A stretch of 64,000 bases of DNA. Origin: Pelomonas sp047654785. GTDB taxonomy: Bacteria > Pseudomonadota > Gammaproteobacteria > Burkholderiales > Burkholderiaceae_C. Position numbers and translations under genes: made by a program. Under the pieces are notes generated by a model. The model searched no databases, was not told where the DNA came from, and worked only from the letters and a program-made list of their open reading frames with translations. Shown piece after piece: positions 46,788 through 56,907 of this stretch (position 1 is its first letter; the number at the start of each line of letters is the position of its first letter). Where the stretch lies: positions 310,001 to 374,000 of the forward strand of contig NZ_JASGKQ010000002.1 in the NCBI RefSeq assembly GCF_047654785.1. Direction: 5' to 3'.

Positions 46788-48542
46788 ATGACGACTGACG
46801 ACAAGAAGAGCAAGGTCAAGCTGCGTTCCGCCGAGTGGTTCGGCACCCAGGACAAGAACGGCTTCATGTACCGCTCCTGGATGAAGAACCAGGGCATCCC
46901 CGACCACGAGTTCCAGGGCAAGCCCATCATCGGCATCTGCAACACCTGGAGCGAGCTGACGCCCTGCAACGCCCATTTCCGCAAGCTCGCCGAGCACGTG
47001 AAGAAGGGCATCCTGGAGGCGGGCGGCTGGCCGGTCGAGTTCCCGGTGTTCTCCAACGGCGAGAGCAACCTGCGCCCCACGGCGATGCTGACGCGCAACC
47101 TCGCCAGCATGGACGTGGAGGAAAGCATCCGCGGCAACCCGATGGATGCCGTCGTGCTGCTGGTCGGCTGCGACAAGACCACGCCCGCGCTGCTGATGGG
47201 CGCGGCCAGCGTGGACGTGCCGGCCATCGTCGTCACCGGCGGCCCCATGCTCAACGGCAAGCTGGGCGGCAAGAACATCGGCTCGGGCACGGCCGTCTGG
47301 CAACTGCACGAGCAGGTCAAGGCCGGCGAGATCAGCCTGCACGACTTCATGGCCGCCGAGGCCGGCCACTCGCGCTCGGCCGGCACCTGCAACACCATGG
47401 GCACCGCGTCCACCATGGCCTGCATGGCCGAGGCGCTCGGCACCTCGCTGCCGCACAACGCGGCCATCCCCGCCGTCGATGCGCGGCGCTATGTGCTGGC
47501 CCATCTGTCCGGCATGCGCATCGTCGAGATGGTCTGGGAGCAGCTCACGCTGTCCAAGGTGCTGACGAAACAGGCCTTCGAGAACGCCATCCGCGTCAAC
47601 GCCGCCATCGGCGGCTCCACCAACGCCGTCATCCACCTGAAGGCCATCGCCGGGCGCATCGGCGTGGACCTGGAGCTGGAGGACTGGACCCGCATCGGCC
47701 GCGGCACGCCGACCCTCGTGGACCTGCTGCCCTCGGGCCGCTTCCTGATGGAAGAGTTCTATTACGCCGGCGGCCTGCCCGCCGTGCTGCGCCGCCTCGG
47801 CGAGGCCGGCCTGCTGCCGCACAAGGACGCGCTGACCGTCAACGGCCGCAGCCTCTGGGCCAACGTCGCCGACGCGCCCATCTACGACGACGAAGTCATC
47901 CGCCCGCTCGACAGGCCGCTGATCGCCGACGGCGGCATCTGCATCCTGCGCGGCAACCTCGCGCCGCGCGGCGCCGTGCTCAAGCCCTCGGCCGCCACGC
48001 CCGCGCTGATGCGGCACCGCGGCCGCGCCGTCGTGTTCGAGAACTTCGAGGACTACAAGGCCCGCATCGTCGATCCCGACCTGGCCGTGGACGCGGACTC
48101 CGTGCTCGTCATGAAGAACTGCGGCCCGCGCGGCTACCCCGGCATGGCCGAGGTCGGCAACATGGGCCTGCCGCCCAAGCTGCTCGCGGCCGGCGTGAAG
48201 GACATGGTGCGCATCTCCGACGCGCGCATGAGCGGCACCGCCTACGGCACCGTCGTGCTGCACGTCGCGCCCGAGGCACGCGCGGGCGGGCCGCTGGCCG
48301 TCGTGCGCGAGGGCGACTGGATCGAGCTGGACTGCGCCGCCGGCCGCCTGCACCTGGACGTGCCCGAGGCCGAGCTGCAGCAGCGCCTGGCCGACTGGGC
48401 CGCCGCGCAGACCGTGGACCCGGCCGACGCCAGCGGCTACCGCCAGCTCTACGTCCAGCATGTGCTGCAGGCCGACGAGGGCTGCGATTTCGATTTCCTG
48501 CGCGGCCGGCGCGGCTCGGCCGTGCCCCGCCATTCCCACTGA
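46788..48542 (+). CDS. IlvD/Edd family sugar-acid dehydratase (probable L-arabinonate dehydratase)
   Basis: The 584-residue Fe-S dehydratase removes water from a sugar acid. The cluster cysteines are C51 (GICNTWS), C128 (GCDKTTPA) and C201 (CNTMGTAST). It fits the L-arabinonate/D-xylonate dehydratase branch better than branched-chain IlvD, and the surrounding arabinan genes favour L-arabinonate to 2-keto-3-deoxy-L-arabinonate. The aldehyde dehydrogenase gene follows after 11 bases, consistent with the non-phosphorylative (Weimberg) pathway. Confidence 0.88.
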   Translation: MTTDDKKSKVKLRSAEWFGTQDKNGFMYRSWMKNQGIPDHEFQGKPIIGICNTWSELTPCNAHFRKLAEHVKKGILEAGGWPVEFPVFSNGESNLRPTAMLTRNLASMDVEESIRGNPMDAVVLLVGCDKTTPALLMGAASVDVPAIVVTGGPMLNGKLGGKNIGSGTAVWQLHEQVKAGEISLHDFMAAEAGHSRSAGTCNTMGTASTMACMAEALGTSLPHNAAIPAVDARRYVLAHLSGMRIVEMVWEQLTLSKVLTKQAFENAIRVNAAIGGSTNAVIHLKAIAGRIGVDLELEDWTRIGRGTPTLVDLLPSGRFLMEEFYYAGGLPAVLRRLGEAGLLPHKDALTVNGRSLWANVADAPIYDDEVIRPLDRPLIADGGICILRGNLAPRGAVLKPSAATPALMRHRGRAVVFENFEDYKARIVDPDLAVDADSVLVMKNCGPRGYPGMAEVGNMGLPPKLLAAGVKDMVRISDARMSGTAYGTVVLHVAPEARAGGPLAVVREGDWIELDCAAGRLHLDVPEAELQQRLADWAAAQTVDPADASGYRQLYVQHVLQADEGCDFDFLRGRRGSAVPRHSH

Positions 48543-48553
48543 AGAACGACCTC

Positions 48554-50140
48554 ATGGACTCCACGATTCAAGGGCTGGCGCTGATCGGCGGCCAGCCGGT
48601 GCGCGGCGCGGGCGCCGCCTTCCGCGCCTTCGACCCGGGCCGCAACGAGGCCCTGGGCCCCGACTTCCACGCCGTGGACGCGGCCCAGGTGGACGACGCC
48701 TGCGCGCTGGCCGGCGCCGCCTTCGACGCCTTCCGCGCGACGACCGACCATGAGCGCGCCGACTTCCTGGACCTGATCGCCGCGCAGATCCTGGCGCTGG
48801 GCGACGCGCTGATCCAGCGCGCGATGGCCGAGACCGGCCTGCCGCGCGCGCGGCTGGAAGGCGAGCGCGGCCGCACGATGAACCAGCTCAAGCTGTTCGC
48901 CGAGCTGCTGCGCGAAGGCTCCTGGCAGGACGCCCGCATCGACAGCCCGTTGCCCGCGCGCACCCCGCCGCGGCCGGACCTGCGGATGCGCTTCGTCGGC
49001 GTCGGCCCGGTGGCCGTGTTCGGCGCCAGCAACTTCCCGCTGGCCTTCTCGGTCGCCGGGGGCGACACCGCCGCCGCGCTGGCCGCGGGCTGCCCGGTCG
49101 TCGTCAAGGCGCACTCGGCCCACCCCGGCACGTCGGAGCTGGTGGGCCGCGCGGTCGCCGAGGCCGTGCGCCAGTGCGGCCTGCCGGCCGGCGTGTTCGC
49201 GCTGCTGCCCGGCAGCGGCCACGGCATCGGCGAGGCGCTGGTGCGCCACCCGGCCATCCAGGCCGTCGGCTTCACCGGCTCGCGCAGCGGCGGCCTGGCG
49301 CTGATGGCGGTGGCCGCCGCGCGCCCGCAGCCCATCCCCGTCTACGCCGAGATGAGCAGCATCAACCCCACCGTCCTGCTGCCCGGCGCGCTGGCCCGGC
49401 GCGGCGCCGAGATCGCCGCCGGCTTCGCCGCCTCGCTGACGATGGGCGTGGGCCAGTTCTGCACCAACCCCGGCCTGGTGCTGGGCCTGGCCGGCGCCGA
49501 CTTCAACCGCTTCGCCGCCGCCGCCGCCGAGGCGCTGCGGCCCGTGCCCGCCGCCGCGATGCTGACCCCCGGCATCGCCGGCGCCTACCAGCGCGGCGAG
49601 GCGCAGCTGGCCGGCCAGCCCGGCGTCGAGGCGCTGCTGCGCGGCGAGTCCGGCGGCTGCCAGGGCGCGCCCAGCCTGTTCAGGACCACGGGCGCGGCCT
49701 TCCTCGCCAACCACGCGATGGCGGCGGAAATCTTCGGCCCCGCGTCGCTGCTGGTGGCCTGCCGCGACGCCGCCGAGCTGCTCGCCGTCATCGAGGGCCT
49801 GGAAGGCCAGCTCACCGCGACGCTGCAGCTGCAGGACGACGACGAGGCCGACATCACGGCCGCCCGCGCGCTACTGCCCGCGCTGGAGCGCAAGGTGGGC
49901 CGCATCCTGGCCAACGGCTTCCCGACCGGCGTCGAGGTGTCCACCGCGATGGTGCACGGCGGCCCCTTCCCGGCCACCAGCGACGGCCGCAGCAGCTCCG
50001 TCGGCACGGCCGCCATCCAGCGCTTCCTGCGCCCGGTCTGCTACCAGAACCTGCCCCGCGCGCTGCTGCCCGCCGTGCTGCGCGAGCCCAACGAGCGCGG
50101 CGTCTGGCGCCGCCGGGATGGCGCACTCACCCGGAACTGA
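48554..50140 (+). CDS. Alpha-ketoglutaric semialdehyde dehydrogenase-type aldehyde dehydrogenase
   Basis: The 528-residue NADP-type aldehyde dehydrogenase has the catalytic Cys303 (GVGQFCTNPG) and the general-base Glu in VYAEMSSINP. The cofactor motifs are FGASNFPLAFSVAGGDTAAALAAGCPVVVK and FTGSRSGG. The length and sequence fit the 2,5-dioxopentanoate (alpha-ketoglutaric semialdehyde) dehydrogenase group. It would perform the last step of oxidative L-arabinose catabolism, giving 2-oxoglutarate. Confidence 0.88.
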   Translation: MDSTIQGLALIGGQPVRGAGAAFRAFDPGRNEALGPDFHAVDAAQVDDACALAGAAFDAFRATTDHERADFLDLIAAQILALGDALIQRAMAETGLPRARLEGERGRTMNQLKLFAELLREGSWQDARIDSPLPARTPPRPDLRMRFVGVGPVAVFGASNFPLAFSVAGGDTAAALAAGCPVVVKAHSAHPGTSELVGRAVAEAVRQCGLPAGVFALLPGSGHGIGEALVRHPAIQAVGFTGSRSGGLALMAVAAARPQPIPVYAEMSSINPTVLLPGALARRGAEIAAGFAASLTMGVGQFCTNPGLVLGLAGADFNRFAAAAAEALRPVPAAAMLTPGIAGAYQRGEAQLAGQPGVEALLRGESGGCQGAPSLFRTTGAAFLANHAMAAEIFGPASLLVACRDAAELLAVIEGLEGQLTATLQLQDDDEADITAARALLPALERKVGRILANGFPTGVEVSTAMVHGGPFPATSDGRSSSVGTAAIQRFLRPVCYQNLPRALLPAVLREPNERGVWRRRDGALTRN

Positions 50141-50178
50141 AGCCCCTGGCAGCGCAAAAGAACTCAGGAGACAAACCG

Positions 50179-51723
50179 ATGAAGCAACACCTCGCCGCCC
50201 TCGCGGCCACCTTGGCCTGCGCCCTTGGCGCGCAGGCCGCCGACATCAAGGTCGTCGTCGACGCCGACCGGCCCGGCCCGGTCATCCACCGCAACATCTA
50301 CGGCCAGTTCGCCGAGCACCTGGGCACCGGCATCTACGAGGGCATGTGGGTGGGCCCGGAGTCCAGGATCCCCAACGTGCGCGGCTGGCGCAAGGACGTG
50401 GTCGCCGCGCTGAAGGACCTGAAGGTGCCGCTGGTGCGCTGGCCCGGCGGCTGCTTCGCCGACGAGTACCACTGGCGCGACGGCATCGGCCCGCGCGGCA
50501 AGCGCCCGGTCAAGGTCAACACCCACTGGGGCGGCGTGCCCGAGAACAACGCCGTCGGCACGCACGAGTTCTTCGACCTGGTCGAGCAGCTGGGCGCCGA
50601 GGCCTATGTGAACGCCAACATGGGCACCGGCTCGCCGCAGGAGGCCGCCGAGTGGCTGGAGTACATGACCGGCGAGGGCAACGCCACCCTGGTCGAGCTG
50701 CGCCGCAAGAACGGCCGCGACAAGCCCTTCCGCGTCCACTACTACGCGCTGGGCAACGAGACCTGGGGCTGCGGCGGCAACATGCGCCCCGAGTACTACG
50801 CCGACCTGTACCGGCACTGGTCCACCTTCCTGAAGACGCCGGCGCACAACCGCCCGCAGTTCGTCGCCAGCGGCGGCAACGACACCGACACCACCTGGAC
50901 CGACGTGCTCAGCAAGAGCATCCGCCACAAGGTCGACGGCATCGCCCACCACGCCTACACCTTCCCCAGCGGCCAGTGGGAAGGCAAGGGCGCGGCGGCG
51001 GGCTTCCCCGAGGCCGAGTGGATCTCGATGCTGTCGCAGGTCGGCAAGATCGACGACACGCTGGCCCGCAGCCGCGCCATCCTCGACAAGAACGACCCGA
51101 AGAAGAAGCTGGCGATCTACTTCGACGAGTGGGGCAGCTGGTACGACCCCGAGCCCGGCAGCAACCCCGGCTTCCTGGTCCAGCGCAACACGCTGCGCGA
51201 CGCGCTGCTGGCGGCGCTGCATTTCAACGTCTTCCACGCCCATGCGGAGCGCGTGAAGATGAGCAACGTCGCCCAGATGGTCAACGTGCTGCAGGCCATG
51301 ATCCTCACCAGCAAGGACCAGCTGGTGCTGACGCCCACCTACCACGCCTTCTCGCTGTACACGCCCTTCCAGGACGCGACCTCGCTGCCCGCCAGGGTGG
51401 AGAACAACCCGGCCTACCGGGTCGGCAAGTTCGAGATGCCGGCGCTGAGCGTGACCGCGGGCCGCGGCAAGGACGGCAAGCTCTGGCTGGGCCTGGTGAA
51501 CGCCAACGCCACGCAGGCCGCCGAGCTGACGCTGCAGGTCGGCGCCCACGCGCCCCGGGCCGCCCGGGGCCGGCTGCTGACCGCCGCCGCGATGGACGCG
51601 CAGAACGAACTCGGCAAGGCGCCGCAGGTCGTGCCGCAGGCCTACGAGGCCCGGGCCGTGGACGGCCGGCTGACGCTGAAGCTGCCGGCCAAGTCCATCG
51701 CCGTCGTCGCCGTCGAGGGCTGA
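50179..51723 (+). CDS. GH51 alpha-L-arabinofuranosidase, secreted
   Basis: The 514-residue retaining glycosidase releases L-arabinofuranose from arabinan and arabinoxylan side chains. It has a signal peptide (HLAALAATLACALGAQA). The acid/base E194 is in ALGNETWGCGG and the nucleophile E317 in IYFDEWGSWYD. A C-terminal beta domain ends ...LPAKSIAVVAVEG. Many bacterial GH51 enzymes are intracellular, so the signal peptide suggests periplasmic action here. AGGAGA precedes the ATG. Confidence 0.94.
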   Translation: MKQHLAALAATLACALGAQAADIKVVVDADRPGPVIHRNIYGQFAEHLGTGIYEGMWVGPESRIPNVRGWRKDVVAALKDLKVPLVRWPGGCFADEYHWRDGIGPRGKRPVKVNTHWGGVPENNAVGTHEFFDLVEQLGAEAYVNANMGTGSPQEAAEWLEYMTGEGNATLVELRRKNGRDKPFRVHYYALGNETWGCGGNMRPEYYADLYRHWSTFLKTPAHNRPQFVASGGNDTDTTWTDVLSKSIRHKVDGIAHHAYTFPSGQWEGKGAAAGFPEAEWISMLSQVGKIDDTLARSRAILDKNDPKKKLAIYFDEWGSWYDPEPGSNPGFLVQRNTLRDALLAALHFNVFHAHAERVKMSNVAQMVNVLQAMILTSKDQLVLTPTYHAFSLYTPFQDATSLPARVENNPAYRVGKFEMPALSVTAGRGKDGKLWLGLVNANATQAAELTLQVGAHAPRAARGRLLTAAAMDAQNELGKAPQVVPQAYEARAVDGRLTLKLPAKSIAVVAVEG

Positions 51724-51806
51724 CAAGCCGCCCCCGCAAGGCCTGGCCCCGCCGTGCTGCTCGCCCAGGCCTTGCGCTGCGTGCGCGGCGCGCATGCGGC
51801 ATATCG

Positions 51807-51866
51807 AAACCAGGATCACGCGCGCCTGCAATGTCATTGGTGCGCGGCGGCGCGGCCGCCTAGGCT
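51807..51866 (+). promoter_or_regulatory. Arabinan-regulon promoter 3 (GH43-GH127)
   Basis: Half-sites AAACCAGGATCA (51807-51818, the weakest match) and AATGTCATTGG (51830-51840), a 19-base gap, then CTAGGCT (51860-51866). The layout matches the other promoters. It should drive the Tat-lipoprotein GH43 and GH127 genes. Confidence 0.65.
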
Positions 51867-51905
51867 GTGCCGGCCACAACCCCAAGACCCGGAGACAAAC
51901 ACGCC

Positions 51906-53429
51906 ATGGCCTTCCACAAGCGCCGCGACTTCCTCGCCGGCTCGGCCGCCCTCGCCCTGACCGCCTGCGGCGGTGGGGGTGGCGGCAGCAGCCCCGCGCC
52001 CGCCCCCAGCCCGACGACGCCCACGCCTCCGCCGCCGCCACCCCCGCCGCCGGCCGTCGGCTTCACCAACGTGTCGGTGCACGACCCCTCGGTGATCCGC
52101 GCCGGCGACGGCCAGTTCTACGTCTTCGGCTCCCACCTCGCCGCCGCGCGCTCGGCCGACCTGATGAACTGGACCTCGCTGGCCGACGGTGTCAACAACG
52201 CCAACCCGCTGTTCGGCAACAAGGTCACCACCGAGCTGGCCGAGGCGCTGGCCTGGGCGCAGGCCACGACGCTGTGGGCGCCCGACGTCGTCAGGCTGGC
52301 CGACGGCAAGTACCGCATGTACTACTGCGCCTGCAAGGGCGACTCGCCGCGTTCGGCGCTCGGCATCGCCGTGGCCGACAAGGTGGACGGCCCCTACGCC
52401 AACCAGCAGCTGCTGCTGAAGTCCGGCCAATGGGGCCTGCCCAGCGAGGACGGCACGGTCTACGACGCCGTCAAGCACCCCAACGTGGTGGACCCGGCCG
52501 TTTTCTTCGACGCGACGGGCAAGCTGTGGATGGTCTACGGCTCCTACTCGGGCGGCATCTTCATCATGGCGCTGGACCCCGCCACCGGCCTGCCGCTGCC
52601 GGCCCAGGGCTATGGCAAGCACCTGATGGGCGGCAACCATGCGCGCATCGAGGGCGCCTACATCCTCTACAGCCCCGAGAGCCAGTACTACTACCTGTTC
52701 GTCTCCTTCGGCGGGCTGGACGCCGCGGGCGGCTACAACGTGCGCGTCGCGCGCTCGCGCAACCCGGACGGCCCCTTCGTCGACGGCGCCGGCCAGGACA
52801 TGGCCACCGTCAAGGCCGACCCCGCCAAGCCGCTGTTCGACGACGCCAGCATCGCCCCGCACGGCATGAAGCTCATGGGCGGCCACCAGTTCGCGCTGGC
52901 CGCCGGCGAGACCGGCACGGCGCTGGGCTATGTCTCGCCCGGCCACAACTCGGCCTGCTACGACGCGGCGACCCGGCAGTACTTCATCGTCTTCCACACC
53001 CGCTTCCCCGGCCGCGGCGAGCAGCACGAGGTGCGCGTCCACGAGATGCACCTGAACGACGAGGGCTGGCTGGTCATCGCGCCGCTGCGCCATGCGCCGC
53101 TGAGCCTGGCCTCGCCGGCGCAGACGGCCGACGTCGGCGCGGCGCAGGCGGCCGGCAGCTACAAGCTGGTCGACCACGGCAAGGACATCGCGGCGGCGCC
53201 CAAGGCGTCGGTCACCGTGACGCTGAATGCCGACGGCACGCTGGCCGGCGGCATGAGCGGCAGCTGGCAGCACCTGGGCAGCAACAAGCTGACGCTGACC
53301 AGCGGCGGCACGAGCTACTCGGGCGTGTTGTCGCGGCAGTGGAACCCCAATGCCAATGCCTTCACGGTGAGCTTCAGCGCGCTGTCGTCGGGGGGCGTGT
53401 CGCTGTGGGCGATCAGGACGGGCGCCTGA
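51906..53429 (+). CDS. GH43 family arabinanase-like lipoprotein
   Basis: The 507-residue exported enzyme has an N-terminus (KRRDFLAGSAALALTACGG) that combines a twin-arginine motif with a lipobox. A Gly/Ser/Pro-rich linker of about 30 residues follows. The GH43 propeller has D60 (VHDPSVI), D196 (VVDPAVFFD) and E249 (ARIEGAYIL). A C-terminal beta-rich domain spans about 400-507. The arrangement fits a surface- or periplasm-anchored endo/exo-arabinanase. The GH127 gene starts 2 bases after the stop. Confidence 0.9.
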   Translation: MAFHKRRDFLAGSAALALTACGGGGGGSSPAPAPSPTTPTPPPPPPPPPAVGFTNVSVHDPSVIRAGDGQFYVFGSHLAAARSADLMNWTSLADGVNNANPLFGNKVTTELAEALAWAQATTLWAPDVVRLADGKYRMYYCACKGDSPRSALGIAVADKVDGPYANQQLLLKSGQWGLPSEDGTVYDAVKHPNVVDPAVFFDATGKLWMVYGSYSGGIFIMALDPATGLPLPAQGYGKHLMGGNHARIEGAYILYSPESQYYYLFVSFGGLDAAGGYNVRVARSRNPDGPFVDGAGQDMATVKADPAKPLFDDASIAPHGMKLMGGHQFALAAGETGTALGYVSPGHNSACYDAATRQYFIVFHTRFPGRGEQHEVRVHEMHLNDEGWLVIAPLRHAPLSLASPAQTADVGAAQAAGSYKLVDHGKDIAAAPKASVTVTLNADGTLAGGMSGSWQHLGSNKLTLTSGGTSYSGVLSRQWNPNANAFTVSFSALSSGGVSLWAIRTGA

Positions 53430-53430
53430 C

Positions 53431-55803
53431 GTGAGGAGGCTGCTCGCCACGCTGGCCCTCGCGCTCGCCGCGCACGCGGCCGGCGCGGCGCCGCAGCCCT
53501 TCCCGCTGGACCGCGTGCGCCTGCTGGACGGCCCCTTCCTCGACGCGCAGACCACCGACCTGCACTACCTGCTGGCGCTGGACGCCGACCGGCTGCTGGC
53601 GCCCTTCCGGCGCGAGGCGGGGCTGCCGGCCCGCGCGGCGCCCTACGGCAACTGGGAGTCCACCGGCCTGGACGGCCACATGGGCGGCCACTACCTGTCG
53701 GCGCTGGCGCTGATGTGGGCGTCCACCGGCAACCTGCAGGCCAGACAGCGGCTGGACGAGGCCGTCGCCGAACTCAGGCGCTGCCAGGACGCCATCGGCA
53801 CCGGCTACCTCGGCGGCATCCCCGGCGGCGCCGAGGCCTGGGGGCGGCTCGCGCAGGGCCGGCTCCAGGTGGACAACTTCTCGCTGAACGGCCGCTGGGT
53901 GCCCTGGTACAACCTGCACAAGCTGTTCGCCGGCCTGCGCGACGCCTGGGTCCACGCCGGCAACGCCGACGCCCGCGCCATGCTGGTGAAGCTGGCCGAC
54001 TGGGCGCTGCGGCTGACCGCGCCGCTCAGCGACGCGCAGATGCAGGACATGCTGCGCGCCGAGCACGGCGGCATGAACGAGGTGCTGGCCGACGTGGCGC
54101 AGCTGACCGGCGATGCGCGCTACCTCGCGCTGGCGCGGCGCTTCTCGCACCAGGCGCTGCTGCGCCCGCTGGCCGAGGGGCGCGACACGCTGACCGGCCT
54201 GCACGCCAACACGCAGATCCCTAAGGTCATCGGCTTCGCGCGCATCGCGCAGCTGGGCGGCGAGGGCAAGGGAAAGGGCAAGGGCGACGGCTGGCAGGCG
54301 GCCGAGTTCTTCTGGCGCACGGTCGTCGAGCAGCGCTCCGTCGCCATCGGCGGCAACAGCGTGAAGGAGCATTTCCACGCGGCGGACGACTTCCGGCCCA
54401 TGCTGAACGAGGTGGAGGGGCCGGAGACCTGCAACAGCTACAACATGCTCAAGCTCACGGCGCTGCTGGCCCAGGCGTCGCCGCGGGCGGGCGCCTACGT
54501 CGACTACTACGAGCGCACGCTCTACAACCACATCCTCGCGTCCCAGCATCCGCAGGGCGGCTTCGTCTACTTCACGCCGATGCGGCCGCAGCACTACCGC
54601 GTCTACTCGCAGGTCCACGACGGCATGTGGTGCTGCGTGGGCTCCGGGCTGGAGAGCCACGCGCGGCACGGCGAGTTCATCTACGCGCAGGACGGCGACG
54701 CGCTGCACGTCAGGCTCTTCGTCGCCTCGACGCTGGACTGGCGCGAGCGCGGCGTCCGCATCACGCAGAGCACCCGCTTCCCCGACGAGCCGCGCACGCG
54801 GCTGACGGTGGACGGCGCCGGCCGCTTCGCGCTGAAGATCCGCTACCCCGGCTGGGTCGCGCCCGGCGCGCTGGCGGTCCGGGTCAACGGCCGGGCGGTC
54901 GCCGTGACGGCCAGGCCCGGCGGCCAGGTCGAGCTGCGCCGCGACTGGCGGGAGGGCGACCGGGTGGACGTCGAGCTGCCCATGCGCACGACGCTGGAGC
55001 CGCTGCACGGCATGAAGGACTACGTTGCCGTGCTGCACGGCCCCATCGTGCTGGCCGCCAGGACGCCGCAGCCCGGCGAGGCGCTGGACTTCCGCGCCGA
55101 CGGCTCGCGCATGGGCCACATCGCGCATGGCGCCGTGTGCCCGCAGCAGGCCGCGCCGGTGTTCGTCAGCGACCGCGCCGACTTCATGCGCCGCTTCAAG
55201 CCCGTGCCGGGGCAGCCGCTGACCTTCACGGCGCCCGGGCTCATCGAGGGCGGCACGGGCGCTGGCGAGCTGCAGCTCATCCCCTTCTTCCGGCTGCACG
55301 ACTCGCGCTACATGGTCTATTGGGGCCGCACGACGCCGGCCCGGCAGAGCCTGATGCGCGCCGAGCTGGCCGAGGCCGAGCAGGCGCGGCTGGCGCTGGA
55401 CGCGCGCACCCTCGACCAGGTGGCCCCCGGCGAGCAGCAGCCCGAGGCCGACCACGGCTTCCAGGGCGAGGGCGCGGAAAGCGGCATCGCGCCGGCCGGC
55501 CGCTGGCGGCATGCGCGGCAGTGGTTCAGCTATGTGCTGAGCGACCCCCGGGGCGAGGCCCGCGTGCTGCGGCTGAGCTTCTCCACGCGCGACGCCGGCC
55601 GGCGCTTCGCGCTGTGGGTCAACGGCCAGCACCTGGCCGACATCGAGCTGGCCCCGGACGCGGGCGAGGAGGCGGTCTACACGCGCGACTTCGAGCTGCC
55701 CGCCGGCCTGGCGCGCGCCGCCGACGGCCGGCTCCACGTCAAGTTCGTCGCCCAGCCCGGCTCCATCGCGGGCGGGCTGTACGGCCTGCGGCTGCTGCGC
55801 TGA
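53431..55803 (+). CDS. GH127/GH146 beta-L-arabinofuranosidase
   Basis: The 790-residue glycosidase of the former DUF1680 family has a signal peptide (RRLLATLALALAAHAAGA) and an (alpha/alpha)6 barrel. The Zn/thiolate centre matches HypBA1: E332 and C334 in GPETCNSYN, and C401-C402 in WCCVGSG, one Cys being the nucleophile. It would remove beta-L-arabinofuranosyl units. GH127 and GH146 cannot be separated by eye. The start is GTG 53431, directly after the GH43 stop. A short Lys/Gly repeat (GKGKGKGDG) lies in the barrel region. Confidence 0.92.
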   Translation: MRRLLATLALALAAHAAGAAPQPFPLDRVRLLDGPFLDAQTTDLHYLLALDADRLLAPFRREAGLPARAAPYGNWESTGLDGHMGGHYLSALALMWASTGNLQARQRLDEAVAELRRCQDAIGTGYLGGIPGGAEAWGRLAQGRLQVDNFSLNGRWVPWYNLHKLFAGLRDAWVHAGNADARAMLVKLADWALRLTAPLSDAQMQDMLRAEHGGMNEVLADVAQLTGDARYLALARRFSHQALLRPLAEGRDTLTGLHANTQIPKVIGFARIAQLGGEGKGKGKGDGWQAAEFFWRTVVEQRSVAIGGNSVKEHFHAADDFRPMLNEVEGPETCNSYNMLKLTALLAQASPRAGAYVDYYERTLYNHILASQHPQGGFVYFTPMRPQHYRVYSQVHDGMWCCVGSGLESHARHGEFIYAQDGDALHVRLFVASTLDWRERGVRITQSTRFPDEPRTRLTVDGAGRFALKIRYPGWVAPGALAVRVNGRAVAVTARPGGQVELRRDWREGDRVDVELPMRTTLEPLHGMKDYVAVLHGPIVLAARTPQPGEALDFRADGSRMGHIAHGAVCPQQAAPVFVSDRADFMRRFKPVPGQPLTFTAPGLIEGGTGAGELQLIPFFRLHDSRYMVYWGRTTPARQSLMRAELAEAEQARLALDARTLDQVAPGEQQPEADHGFQGEGAESGIAPAGRWRHARQWFSYVLSDPRGEARVLRLSFSTRDAGRRFALWVNGQHLADIELAPDAGEEAVYTRDFELPAGLARAADGRLHVKFVAQPGSIAGGLYGLRLLR

Positions 55804-55808
55804 TGCCC

Positions 55809-55868
55809 AAAGCGGCATCGGGCCGCGCCGAGATTTCATCGGCCTCGCCGGCCCGGCCCTCCTAGCAT
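55809..55868 (+). promoter_or_regulatory. Arabinan-regulon promoter 4 (endo-arabinanase)
   Basis: Half-sites AAAGCGGCATCG (55809-55820, identical to promoter 1) and AGATTTCATCGG (55831-55842), a 19-base gap, then CTAGCAT (55862-55868). It lies 50 bases before the GH43 endo-arabinanase start. Confidence 0.72.
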
Positions 55869-55917
55869 CGGCCGCACCGGGGCGCAGACCCCGGCCACCC
55901 GAGACAGGAGACAGACC

Positions 55918-56907
55918 ATGACCCCATCGACGCCGCGCCTCGCGCGCCGGCTGTGCCGGCTCGCCACGGCCCTCGGCCTGGCCGCCGCGCTCGCCCCCGT
56001 CCAGGCCGCGCCCTGGACGCTCACTGGCGCCATCGGCACGCACGACCCCCACCTCTACAAGACCAGCAGCACCTGGTGGCTGTTCGAGACCACCGACAAC
56101 GGCGGCATCGGCGTCAAGTACTCGGCCAACGGGCTGGCGTGGACGCAGGGCGTTCCCATCTTCGGCAGCGGGCTGTCGTGGTGGTCCACCTACCTGCCCA
56201 GCGGCAAGACCGCGATGGTCTGGGCGCCCGGCTGCGGCGAGTACGCGGGCCGGGGCTATTGCTACTACGCGGTGTCCAGCTTCGGCTCGCAGAAGTCCGC
56301 CATCGGGCTGGCCACCTCGGCCGGCGGCATCGCGGCCGGCGCCTGGGTGGACCAGGGCGCCATCCTCAAGTCCAAGGCCGGCGACGGCTACAACGCCATC
56401 GACCCCGCCTTCGTGCTCGCCGCCAACGGCGACCCCTACCTCGTCTTCGGCTCGTTCTGGAACGGCATCCACATCACCCGCGTCAGCAAGGTCAACCTGA
56501 AGCCGCCCACCGGCGGCATCGTCAACATCGCCAAGGACAGCGTCAACGGCATCGAGAACGGCTTCGTCGTCGCGCGGGCGCACAACGGCACGACCTACTA
56601 CTACCTGTTCGCGTCCAAGGGCGCCTGCTGCCAGGGCGCGAACAGCAGCTACCACATCGTCGTCGGCCGCTCGACCGCGATCACCGGGCCCTATGTGGAC
56701 AAGGCCGGCGTGGCGATGCTGTCGGGCGGCGGCACCGTGCTGGCGAGCAGCGGCTCGCGCTTCAAGGGGCCGGGCGGGCAGTCGCTGCTGGCCGACGGCT
56801 CGGTGATGGCCTGGCACGCCTACGACGCGCAGAACGGCGGCGCGCCGGTGCTCTTCATGAACAGCGTGACCTGGGGGAGCGACGGGTGGCCGCAGGCCGT
56901 CTGGTGA
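55918..56907 (+). CDS. GH43 arabinan endo-1,5-alpha-L-arabinanase, secreted
   Basis: The 329-residue enzyme has a signal peptide (LGLAAALAPVQA) and a single five-bladed propeller. Candidate catalytic residues are D43 (GTHDPHLYK), D162 (AIDPAFV) and E213 (GIENGFVV). The sequence (GIGVKYSANGLAW, GDGYNAIDPAF, FASKGACCQG) resembles endo-arabinanases of the GH43_5/6 type. It should cut the arabinan backbone. AGGAGA precedes the ATG. The stop overlaps the next gene as GTGA. Confidence 0.92.
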   Translation: MTPSTPRLARRLCRLATALGLAAALAPVQAAPWTLTGAIGTHDPHLYKTSSTWWLFETTDNGGIGVKYSANGLAWTQGVPIFGSGLSWWSTYLPSGKTAMVWAPGCGEYAGRGYCYYAVSSFGSQKSAIGLATSAGGIAAGAWVDQGAILKSKAGDGYNAIDPAFVLAANGDPYLVFGSFWNGIHITRVSKVNLKPPTGGIVNIAKDSVNGIENGFVVARAHNGTTYYYLFASKGACCQGANSSYHIVVGRSTAITGPYVDKAGVAMLSGGGTVLASSGSRFKGPGGQSLLADGSVMAWHAYDAQNGGAPVLFMNSVTWGSDGWPQAVW